Assembly (NCBI GenBank): GCA_000310025.1
Contig: FN649735.1
Location: 463,929-527,928 of the forward strand
From: Ectocarpus siliculosus
Lineage: Eukaryota; Sar; Phaeophyceae; Ectocarpales; Ectocarpaceae
DNA length: 64,000 bases
Direction: 5' to 3'
In this document: positions 12,158 to 24,100 of the stretch, piece after piece
How the letters are laid out: the number at the start of each line of letters is the position of its first letter
Numbering within the stretch: the first letter of the stretch is position 1
Program-made: the position numbers and the translations under genes
The notes under the pieces: model-generated
The model's input: only the letters and a program-made list of their open reading frames with translations
Told to the model about the DNA's origin: nothing
The model's database searches: none

Positions 12158-15100
12158 TCTCTGTTTCTGTCTCTCCCTCCCTTGCGTGGTCTTACCTGGC
12201 CACCATCTCCGTCTCCAGCATCTCCAGCCAGAACAACGGCATCCTCCAACGGCGAAGCTTACCGTCAGCCCTCACGCTGTCAATGTCAAGACAAAGAGAA
12301 CACCGCAAGTCACAGGTACCGTAGATTTGGTAGCCGGAGCGTCAGATCAACACTACAAGCGAGTGATATTAGAGCTTGCTTTGACAACATTGGTCACCAG
12401 GCTGTTGGTTGTGCTTCGGCCCTCCCTCTGGACGCACGTAGTCGCCATCATCCCTAGAGCTATTCTATTCTCTTCTCTTCTCTTCTCTTCTCTGCTCTTC
12501 CCTTCTCTTCTCTTCTCTTCTCTTCGCCGGTACCGGTACTCCACTACCCCATACCATATACCACATAGTACCACGTAAAGTACAAAATAATCAGTTTGTT
12601 GACTTCTAATAATCAGTTTGTTGACTTCTTACCCTGAACTTTTCTCCATCACGTGTCAGGGACTGTAACATTTCTACGAGAGAAGCAGCATTCTTATTTC
12701 ACGGAAGCGTTTTTCTTTTGTGGTGACGGCGGGAAGACTTTCCAACCCTGTTCTAATAGTAATCGGACGGGAATGAAACGACGGATAGATCAGCCACGCA
12801 TTCCACTCGATGCAACGAGAAACAGCAACCACGAAAATTACGACGGTAGCAGCAGCAGCAGCAGCAGTAGCAGTAGCAGCAGAGGCAGCACAGACTCACG
12901 CAGCGTCCTCGGCCTCCTCCTCGATAGCCACCGTCGCCAAGCGTCCGAGGTACCGCATGTTAACCCCCGATCCATGCAGCACCTTGGCGAGCTCCGCACA
13001 GTCCAGCGGGCAGAGGGACCCCCTCTTCACCTGCGTAGCCCCCCCCCCCCCCCCCGTCAGCACAACATAACATCATACAGGACGGCACATACGGGGAGGA
13101 CTCCTATCAACGATCCCATCGACAAGCGACCATCCGCGTGAGTTAGTTGTAGTTGTAATTGTAGTTGTAGTTGTAGTTGTAGTTGCAGTTGCAGTTGTAG
13201 TTGTAATTGTAGTTGCAGTTGTAGTTGCAGTTGTAGTTGTAGTTGTAGTTGTAGTTGTAGTTGAAGTTGGAGACCATCAGTACGGATGTTAGGAGGTACC
13301 GAGCGCAGAACGGAAAAGGTTTTCAATGTCACGGCGAAACAGTAACAACGAGCGGCAGCAGCAGCAGTAGCAATGGCAACATTAACGACTACCAGTAACG
13401 AAAGTACAATCAACAGCAGCGACGACGACAAAGACAACAGAGAGAATACCAGAAGCAGCAGCACCAACGACAGCAACAACAACACCAACACCAACACCAA
13501 CAAACCAGAAAGGAAGGCAACGCAGGGGTCGGTTGCCGTGTACTGCACCTTCACACGCCACCTACAGGGATCAACACGACCTTCATGAGCCAGCATGGTA
13601 CCCACTTGTACCCCGCACACCCCTTCCTAAACTTTCCATTCTGTTTCTCACCTCGGCCGTGACCAACGGTAGGGCCACGTCCCACAAGTGACGAGCGGCA
13701 CTTCTCGCCATCTCCTCATCGGCAAGCAGTTGCTCCTCGTCAACGCAGCCCTGGAACAAAACGCACAGGTAAAGAGTGAAGGGGGGGGGGGGGTACTCAT
13801 GCATTGGGAGGCTTAGTTGTTAGACCATTGACCACGGGTCCTCGAGAGGACGGAGCATTGTTCGCCACAGGACCGATCACCGATCGGTCCGATCGGCCCT
13901 TCCTACTATTTATACCAGAGGTGGCTCAAAATTGTAGAGGGGGGAGGGGGGGTTCCATGTGAGGGTGGTTGCCCTTTACAGGACGTGCCGCGTGCGCAAC
14001 CATCGTGTTCACCGATACCTTGTTCATTGTGTTCATGGACGTGGCGAAACCAAAACCCTAACCAGCCTAAGCAAAAGACCAAAAAGATGTATTCACGCCC
14101 ACGGGGAAGCTTAGACACCCTCATTAACCCCGCCCGACCTTGTAGGGCATGAAGACGTTGACGTTCATGGCGAGCTCCTTGCAGCGCGCCTCCTGCTCAT
14201 CCTTAAGCTTGGTCAGATCCTCCTCGGACATCCTCAGCTCCTTCATAGCCTTCTCCTCCTCCCCCTCTTCCGCATCCTCCCCCCCGGCTTGAGCAACCAC
14301 GGAGCCCCCCTCTTCGACCGGAATCTCGGTCGTTTTACTGCTGCCGCCGCCCGCCTCCGCCTCCGCCAGCACCGATGGGGAGGGAATGGTCTCCTTCTCC
14401 GCAAGAGGCGCTTTTTCGGGCGTCGGGGGGAGAGGGGACTTCTCGGCAGCGTCCCCCGATTCATTCTTCGCTTCTGGCGCAGGGGTGTCGGCGTCGCTGG
14501 CGAGCTTTTCCGAGTTGCGCGTCCTGAACCACTCGCCCACCTGCGATGGCGTGGGGGTGTAGACAAGGCGTTTGAGCCAATGTTGTTGTTGCTGTTGTGG
14601 GATTGTAGACCGAGGTTTATCGGTGCGAGTCAGTCGGTGCTGTCGCTCTTGTCAGGCATAGTTAGCCGTCAGAAGACTGTTGGTGTGGTGCTGAAAACTA
14701 GGAGATGCTCTGGTGGTGTCCTTTCGACCCTTCCGCAAACGTCTCATAACCAAGCAACCACGAACATACATATTGCTGTTCTGAGAGCGTACCTGCTGAA
14801 CGGGCACGAGAAAATTGCTGATCTGAGAGTTTCCCTGTTGGAACGGGGGTGCTCGTGCTTCTAGGCATACAACACAACACCTTGGGTGTAACGATCGGCA
14901 CCGACTTGCTCACGTTTCCGCATGTTCTCTTCACCATTGGTACCATATGCCAGACCATCCGGGTGAGAGCTCAAACACGCCCTGCCCCCCCCCCCCCCCC
15001 CCGCCAAAAAAAAAAAAAAAGCCCAGCACAAAAGCTCTGCACCGCATGGCAGTCATGAAAGGAAACATGACCCACCTTGTGTCTCGTGAACATAGTGAGA

Positions 15101-18100
15101 AGCTCCGGCCGAAGCACCGCCATGCTCTCGAAGCTCAGGTCTGGGCCCTTGCCCTTACCAGCCTCTTGCCCTTGGGTAGCATCCTTCTCCCAGTCTCCCA
15201 CGGTCAGCACCGGCTCGTCTACCTGAGCCTGCCGGGGGTTGTGAAAAAGAGAATCCGTTGTCAGAACAGATGCCAAAAGTGGAAGGTGAGGGTAGGATGG
15301 TGAGGGAATGGCAATCGGGAGAGGCTCCGGTTGTGAAGCGAACTTTAGCAGAAAACAAGTTTCTCAATGCGGGCATGATGGTAGAACGTGTGAGTGGAAT
15401 GGCGTCCTTGTGAGATGGGATAGCCTCAGGGCCTTCACCACGAGAGGAATTTCATGCCATCCGCTTCGATTTCCCTTCGGAGCTCGGATGGCACAACATC
15501 AGATTGTGATGTGCATTTTCAACGAACGTTTCGCATCGAGCTTGGATGGCGTTGCCACGACATGAAGCCGCACATCATTTTCTTTGGCGTACACCCACTG
15601 CTGTAGGAACCAATCAGCATTCCCTACTCCCTAACCGCTGGAAGAGCTATGATAACACGGTCAACTTGTGCATCACCGGTCCTCGCTACATAAAATATTA
15701 CAGCACTTACCGCCATCCACTCGTTGTAACCCCCGGTTCCCTTTGCCCCCCGCACCCAGTTGGCATCGCGAGGAGTAACTCGAGAAACGTCCAAGAGGTA
15801 CGACCTGCCGAGCAGGGGGGTGTCCGGCAAATCAATCAGGTTGAGAGCACACGGTACAAAGAAACCTCGGTTGAGTCGTCCTTTCTGTCACGAGCGCTTG
15901 GACGACACATACCTTTCCGACAAATGGCACGCAGCACAACCTTGCACGCAAAACACTACACACCACGGACAACAACAGCCCGGAAACAAATTGAGGCAGC
16001 GACCCTCATGTGCACATCCGGAGTGAGCCCGCCTAACCTTTTTCGGTGTAAATTTACAGCAGTCATCCCACTCACAAATGTTATCTGCTGATCCGAGCTG
16101 TACATCTTTCAGAACGCATCGCACTACAGATGTTGTGTTTTCGCACAGTTCTTGCCTCTGACTTGATCAGTGGGGCATCCAACAGGGAACACACACACGT
16201 GTAGCTTAGATATATGGGTTTGCAAGTTTCTACATAAATTCAAAGCCGAAGCCTCTCCTCAACTTCTTGAATTCCCATTTTTTGCCAAGTGGCGTAACGC
16301 GTTCTGCAACCCAGGCTTGTATCGCTTGCATCGACGTCGATGGCGTTGACCACGCCAACAAAAACTAAATCTAGTTACCTGCCGTCACTGCCGACGATCC
16401 CCTTCATCTCCACAGCCCCCGTAATTTTCACCGTCGCAGGGGCTGCTTCTGCTGCTTCTGCTGCCTCGTCACAACTGCCTGGGGACGTTTCCTGCGCGCT
16501 CTCCTCCACACCGCCCTGGCCCAAAGAAAAAACGGCGAAAAAAGACAATCGGACCACACGATCCAACTTCAGATTGAAGATTCAACTATCAGATTCCAGA
16601 GAGAGAGAAAGAGAGAGGGAATTCGACCATTGTATGATATTTAGGCCCAGGGAGAACTGCTGTAAAGAAACACGATAAGAACGAAGAGTTTTGACGAACA
16701 GCAAATTAGACAAAATGCTCGAAAAGGGGTGCGGGGCATACACTCGTCAGGTGCGGTTCAATAGTATTTACTGGTGCCGAGTGTTGGGTGTGGTTTGTTC
16801 TTGGCTACTCGCCGAATATTGAGAGAGGGCCCACGACTGCAACATGCCAAGGAGCAAAAAATAAAACTTCAACTCCCAAGCTAGCCCACATCATTCATAT
16901 CGTCGACATGTTCTCCTCGAGACCACGATACAAGCAAGTGACACCTGCTGCACCAACACCACTTGCCAGCAAAGCAAGAAAGTGATTTTTCCGACTTTAC
17001 CCGTACGATATGGAAACAATAAGTATCACTCGCCGCACCAACACCACGCGCCAGCAAAGCAAGCATGCCTCTCAGCCGACGACAAACGTATCAAACTTAT
17101 CAAACGTACCGCAGAGGTCGAAGACGAGGGCGAGGGCGAGGGCGAGGGCGGCTTCTTGATGGGTACCGCGTCGATCTCGCGCTCAGCGATCATCAGGCGC
17201 TGCCCCACGTCCTTGAGGAGAGAGGAGACCTTCTCGTTCCCACGGAGAGGCTGACCGTGCTCCATCGCACCGTACACTACCTTGTTCGTCTGGTCTCCCT
17301 GTCATGTGAGATGTCAGTGGTGAATGGCAGAGTGGCAGTGGGTGAAGCGCGGGAACGAGTGGTTTTTCATGCAAAGTCAGCGGCGCCCGCTAGTGATTCG
17401 TTCAATCCCACCAAACGGCGGTACTGCACGCAATAGACCTATTATGAACCAGAGTGAGTGGTGGATGTCAGTGAGTGCCGTGTGGGACCGATCGATTTGC
17501 GCCGAATATCAGTGGCGCCAAAATTTGATTCGTTGAATCCCACCTAACGGCGGTACTATGTTTACGCGCGGCGGAACTCCATATGAAAAGGGTTTTGTGC
17601 GTGTGCGCGTCGACCGCGCTATAAGCACACAGGCTAACGGGGCGAAGAAAACGACGACCATTCTTCCAGTGCTCCCGGTTTGAGGGGGGTTGACTGTCAT
17701 CTGTCAATGACCCATATCGGACATTCCTTATCGTACGCAAAGCATTTGAAGGCAGAAATGTACCAGTCACAGGCCGTTCCATTGCTCTTTTATCGATATA
17801 GGCTATAGGCCGGGATATTGTAGGCGGGTGAATCGGCTTGGTGCACACCCGGTCCTATTTCACACTTGTAGAGGGCCAATGGCCGTTGTTCCAACGATGA
17901 CAACAACGGCAACAACAACAACAACAACAACAACATCAACGATACTCACGTTGAGGATGCCGGGCACGAGAGACTGGGCGATCAGCCGCCTTCCGCCAAA
18001 GTCCACGACAGCCGTCGCCAGGGTCTTGATGCTCAGCTGTGGGTGGAAGGCCTCGCCGAGAAGGTTGAGGGCCACCACGCTAGCCAGGTCCTGAAGACAG

Positions 18101-21100
18101 TCACCGCAGGAAGTCATGCAAAAAAAAAAGAAGAGAGTACCACGTTGCGTTCGGACTCGAGGCATGCATGAAACTGTTCAGGGCCATTACCTGGCCGAGG
18201 CCGTAGCTTGCCAAAGATTACTGTACGACCTTAACAAATAGCCCGCAAACAAATAACATGCAGTGTCCTTCCGGGGTACTGCTGTGGGGAATGGTATTAC
18301 GAAGCGCCTACGACCGAATACCTTTGACGCAGACATGCGAGTCTTGTCATGTCGAAGAGACTGCCTAAAATAACAAATGGTGATACGAAGCGTCTTCCGT
18401 CGTACCCCCTGGCGTGGTTGGGGGGCTTCAAAGAGACTCGACAAGTGGCGTTACGACGAAGCAAGCGACTTCGATGAGCGATGGTTACTACGGTGGGGAA
18501 AGTTTCCGACAGACTTCACAAATGGTGTGGCCCCTGTTGTTGGGGCTTCCGAGAGGCTTGAAAAGTGGCGGTTTAGACCAAGTGCCTTCGATGGTACACA
18601 CACAGCTTCATCACAGGGTCCCAGATTGTGGCCTATTGAAGCATTTTGTGTTTTCAACCGCACTGACACTGACGTATTTTCATTGGCCAGCCGGGTAGCG
18701 CGGTCGATGCTACTTAAAAAAACAGACCTGCGAGGCAGACTTGCGAGCGGCCGAGTCTCCCGACACAGCCTTGTAGGCGTCCGGGCTGTCCGCGGCGTAG
18801 CTGAAGAAGATGTTGTTGAAGACGAATACATGGCTGTGCTCAGCCTCGGTGGGGTTTGCAGGGGGGATGAAGCCCTGTCGTCGCCAAAGCAACAACATTA
18901 CTATTAGGAATATGCAAAATCGCAGAATGACTACCGTATGTATACAAGCGGATGGAGTCTTTGCATTGAACTGGGAAAAAAGTGTTTACTTGCCGCGTCA
19001 ACAAAAATACGACAATTTCAAGGTAAGTCAAGACAAAGAGCTTTTCTTTGCTCGGGCTGGTGGTTGTCGAGCCTGTTCTCGAGTAGAGTAAACAGCTTTG
19101 GACTAGATCTTCATGCAAAAGCCAAGCACAGGACACAAGTGGCTTGGATCGTACTGCAGCAACCAGCACTTCCGCCTCATGTGTGTTGTCATTGTATTTC
19201 TTCACAAGCGCAACAGAAACGTGTTTCCTTTCTACTCGTGCATGTACCCCCTGTGCACTGCTGTGCACACTTCTCACATCGCTGATGGCAACCGCCCCCG
19301 CCGTGGCAGCGTCCTGGAAATCGCACAGCAGCTTGTGCAGGGCCCTAGACCGGGTCATGCTCTGCACCACAACGGATTGCAACCAAAAAATGACGAGAAA
19401 ACGAAAAACAGCGACAGCGTCAGGGTTGAAAGTTTAAGAAAAAGAGAGTCAACACCACGGGAAATCATGAAGTGATGGATGACAGACCCTACCAGGTGCT
19501 TACATAAACGACACATTGTTCGTTGGGGTCAGTGCACCAAACCTGCACTAAACATGAACACGGATTTCAACCGTAGCGGTCTTCATTCACGAGTGGCGAC
19601 AAAGAGCAAGACACCACCAGCGTCCTTTGGATGAAAGCAACACGGTGGCTCCTGAAAGACCTTCCACAAGCAACACTGGTCGGGTTGGTAGGCGAACCCT
19701 CGTGGATCAGGTCCCAGCACCCGAATGCTGGTACTGCTGCAATCGTTGTCGTAAGACACTGGAATCATGAAGAAACTTCCGGCGAAAATGCTTGATCGGT
19801 CATGTATTGAGACACCAGGACCACATGGACCAAAAACAACGCGAGCAACGAGAGACCAAGAAACCCTCTCTGCCCAAAACCATGCAAAGTATACACACCA
19901 CAAGAGGTCTAGATTCAGCGAAAAAAAAAATAACATCACACAAATCGGACGTACAACCTCGCACACGAATGTGTTTCCCCCCCGAATTTCTCACCAGCTC
20001 GGCGGTACCGCTGGGGAGCTCTAGCAGGCACTGATACTCGTCGTTCCACTCCCTGGGAACGCCTCTGTCCTCCATACCAAACCCGGAAGATAGGTCGTCT
20101 TGGGCGCGGCAAGGGTCGGCCTTGTGCTCTCCCCACTTGGGATCTTCAAGGATAACGCATAGGATTCACGAGCAACACGCGTGCATGCATTCGGTCAAGA
20201 TTTGTTGTGGTGTGAGAACCGTTGTTTGTTGAGAAGTAATTTGGGGAAGCAGTGCGGACAGTGGTTGAATGCTGGTGTTTGATGAAAACATCGGGAACGG
20301 ACAGCAGTCATTCCAGCAGGGTATGATGGAGGTGGAGAATGGGCGTCAGGTTCTTGATGGGCGGTGAATTTCAGTCCTTCGCAGCCGAGAAAAGCGCTAA
20401 ATTATCGATTGGAATGCCGGACATGGGATCGCTTTTCTGCAAGGAAACTGAAGAAAGCTGTATGTACATAAATTTATCGCCCCCCCACCCCCGTCCCGCC
20501 AGCACGATACCGTCAGTCAAGTGCCTTCTCGTACCCTCATTTAACGGAACTATTTCGGTATTTCGGTACGCCCCACCGCTGTAGTTTGCATGACGCACTG
20601 ACGGAGAAAACGATGAAATCACGCTTGAAACAAAAGTTCGGCGAGGATTGGTATATTCCAAAACCTAACAAAGCCACCGCTAGGATTGGCATATATTCTA
20701 AATCCTAGCAAAGTCACAAAACATACAAGGTCGTTGAAAAAAGCGCCAGGAGGAGGAGGAGGCGTTCTTGGTCGTTGTTCTTCTCACCGGGGATAGGCAT
20801 GTTCCACTGTGGCTTCACCATCACCTGGTCCCCTCTCCCTTCCCGCATTGCCCTCGCCAGGGCGTGGACGGGGTCGTCCGACTGGATGCGCTTCCACGCC
20901 TGAGCCACGGCATTGTTCCAGGCCTGCTCGGCAACGGTAGGGCAATCAATGGCAACGGAAATAGGGACATGATGAAAATTGAGGCAGGTAACGGAATGCG
21001 GAAACGGTATAGGAGTGACTGTGACGGGAACACGGTACGCGAAACAGAAACGGTTTGTTGACTGGGAAGGGGTACGGGCAACGGAGCGCGGAACGCGGAA

Positions 21101-24100
21101 GCGGTGGCGGTAACAACGCCGGACGAGAAACACGCCTTGTCCAGTGACAGCAACACCGGTGCAGCCCAACCGGCCCGCCACATCATGGCATCCCCCTCTG
21201 TCCACACAAGACACACAAGACTGACGCCTATTGATTGGTCAGCCGGTCCCGTCAGCGCAAATAGAAAGAAACACGCAAACACATACACATGTCATGACCT
21301 TCAGATGATTCTTTCTGTTTTCAGCCGCATTGAGACTTCTCATGTCTTTTCGCTAGTCAGCCGACTGGCGCGGTCGATGCTAAATTTACAAAACACGACC
21401 ACCTACACACACCTGTGGGAACTATTTCAGGAAGCAGTACCCTGGGCCAGAGCAACGTATGATACACACCTTGGCGAAGCTGGGGTTTCTGGCGAGGAGG
21501 CACACGGCGAGCTCGTGGGAATGGCAAGGGTTCCCGGAGATGGGTCTTGGGTCGAAGTTTCCCCGGCTGGTGCCGTTCACGTAGAAGCCCCCCTGCGTGC
21601 AGGTGATGTTGATCACAGTCCCGTCCAACGCCACCACCTGTGTTCATGTTGGCAAGGAGAGGTGGCGTTCTAAGGTTGCTTGTGTTATTGCTATTATATG
21701 TTGCTGATAATGATGATGCTTTTTTCGTTGTAGTTGTATCTAGTCGTTGCCGCTTGTCGCTTGTCGCCGTGGTTGGTGTTGCTGTTTCTGTTTTACTCGG
21801 CCGCTCATGCTTCCAAAATATGAAAATATCCTCTTTCACGTACGCATCTTCGCTTGTCACAAAAAAAAAACTCGTTTCTCTCTTTTTCTCACCTCCAGGT
21901 ACATTAGGTCGCCCACCAGTCTCCGCTGGGGAGGTGGCGGGTTCCACGCAGACACCGAAACCCCCTTGACGCACGTGATTGGCCCGTCCCTGTCCTTGCC
22001 CCCCTTGTGTTTGCCGCCGCCCTCCTCCAGCGATGGAGACGCTACTTCCTCGACGGCGAGACCGAGACCGACACCGTAGAACGCTCCAAGCCCCTGGGTT
22101 TTCCACCAAGGCGTGTTTGGGTATCACCGTATGGGGGAAGGGAGGTCAGAGATGTTGGTTGAGTGCTCTTTCATCCATGACGAGAGGGCATGACAGCCGG
22201 TAGCCATCTCAGACGCAATTCAGCACCGCAGCAACTTAGTACTTGACATGACGGACATGTTACCGTCCATGGCCAGGGGGAGGCATCGCCCTCACCACAT
22301 GCACATGCTTCCAACCAACGGAGACACGATGGGACCAGACAACAGCATCAACCACCAACACCACAGTGGCAACAACAGCAGCAACCACCGCCACCACCAC
22401 CACAACACCAACGACAGCACCACCACAACACCAACGACAGCATCACCACAACAACACCACAGTGGCAACAACAACAACACCCACCGCCACAACTACAACA
22501 GCAAAACAACCACGACCATCACAAAAGCACTCACGGCAACAACAACGAAACCAGCAACAACCGCACCACAAACACAACAAACGCAGCAGCAACGCAGCCT
22601 TAACACACCTCTGCACCGACCACCGGCACCCGACTGTCCTTAAGCCTCCCGCGGATGTCCAGCGCCCTCTGGATGCGCTGCGCGGCGGCCTCGGCTGCCG
22701 GATCAACCTCTCCCGCCGCTGCCGCGGCACCTCCCTCCCCCTCCCCCTCCCCCCCAGCTTTGGCGACGACAGCTTTAGAAGCGGTCGCACCAGAGTTGGC
22801 AGGACTCTCTTTGGCTGCTTTAAAAAAAAACAAGATAAAAACACGGGGTCAAGGGATTAACAATGTCTTGACTGAGAAGAATTCACAGGGTAACAAGCGC
22901 TCGTGAATACAAACAACTCAAGACTCAGACAGAAAATCGCTGTTTAAAATAGAAAGAAAAGAACTCAGACACACTGAAGACTGGACAGTACTCGGGAGAT
23001 AGATTGTGGTGTGTTCTTGCAGAGATGAGGTGCTCCTGTGAGACGAGAAACGTCTTGCACTGCGCGGGAAGGCCATGGTTTTTGATGCTGAACGCCGCTT
23101 GAAGACGGGGTGGTGACGAAATGAAGAACTTTCCAGGAAATTTCCTCCATGTCAATCGGGCTTCTGAGGGCTGATAGGAAGCATGACGCTCGCCACAACA
23201 CACAACCAGCACGATTAGACCCACAGATAGACCTACGTGATACACGTACCCATGGCGCAAACCAGGTTCTCACCAATCTAAACAGCTACATGTGTGCACA
23301 CACTTACACCCTACAGCAAAACAACACCCACACACGCATCTACTTGTAGCAGACGTACACACACACATTTCTTGTTTTTCCCGCCTCCCCCCGACTTCCC
23401 CTTGCCCTTCTTGCCCCCGCCGCCGGCGCCCTTCTTGGCCCCGGGGCCCACGCCGTCCTGGCACGGTGGTGGGAACTTGAGAAGCTCCCTGCTTCAGCAA
23501 GCAACAACAAACGGGCAACGTACCATTATAGCGTTGTTCACCTTGCTGTGGTTGTGTATTGTGAGTTGTTGCAGTTGCCATCATTTTGTGCGCCGATACA
23601 AAATATTTCTCGATCTGCACCAGTGCCTACATATATGCCGGCGCTAATCAGCTCTGGCAGGGTGTGGCCAAAGGAGCTGCGCTACTCCTACAACTACTGG
23701 TGCGGACGAAGGATCAAACACATCTACATACAACCCATGGTTGTCTAGCCAACACATGCTCAACCGTGTGCCAAGGGGCAGGTTACAACAGGGGGTGCCT
23801 GACGCACCTGAACTTCTGCAAGTGCTGCCTTGCGGTGCTGACCGTGTAGGGTTCGAGCTCCATACGGACCTGAATACCAACGGGGGGGGAAGAAGAGGAG
23901 GCGGGATTCTCGCAGAGATCAACAAAACATCAACACACAACATTTTGGTTGCTTCGCCGTCACGAGGGAGGCTGCATGACCCCCTACTGCTGCAGCGCTG
24001 TCTGGTTGTTTTTGTTTTGTCTTCCTTCAGATCGAAACTTCCTTCGCGCGTCGAACTCCATCGAGAAGGGTACACAAGACCCAAAGTCGTGCAGCGAATA

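Noticed and set aside
13141-13268. TTGTAG array as an interstitial telomere
   Set aside because: The unit differs from TTTAGGG/TTAGGG-type telomere repeats and is a simple hexamer expansion.
13057-13620. 187-codon minus-strand frame with a long Leu-Gln repeat
   Set aside because: It is generated by the TTGTAG hexamer array in a CLU intron.
22248-22860. Thr/Asn/His-rich plus-strand frames
   Set aside because: These are CA-rich repeat translation in CLU intron 5, overlapping exon 5 on the opposite strand.
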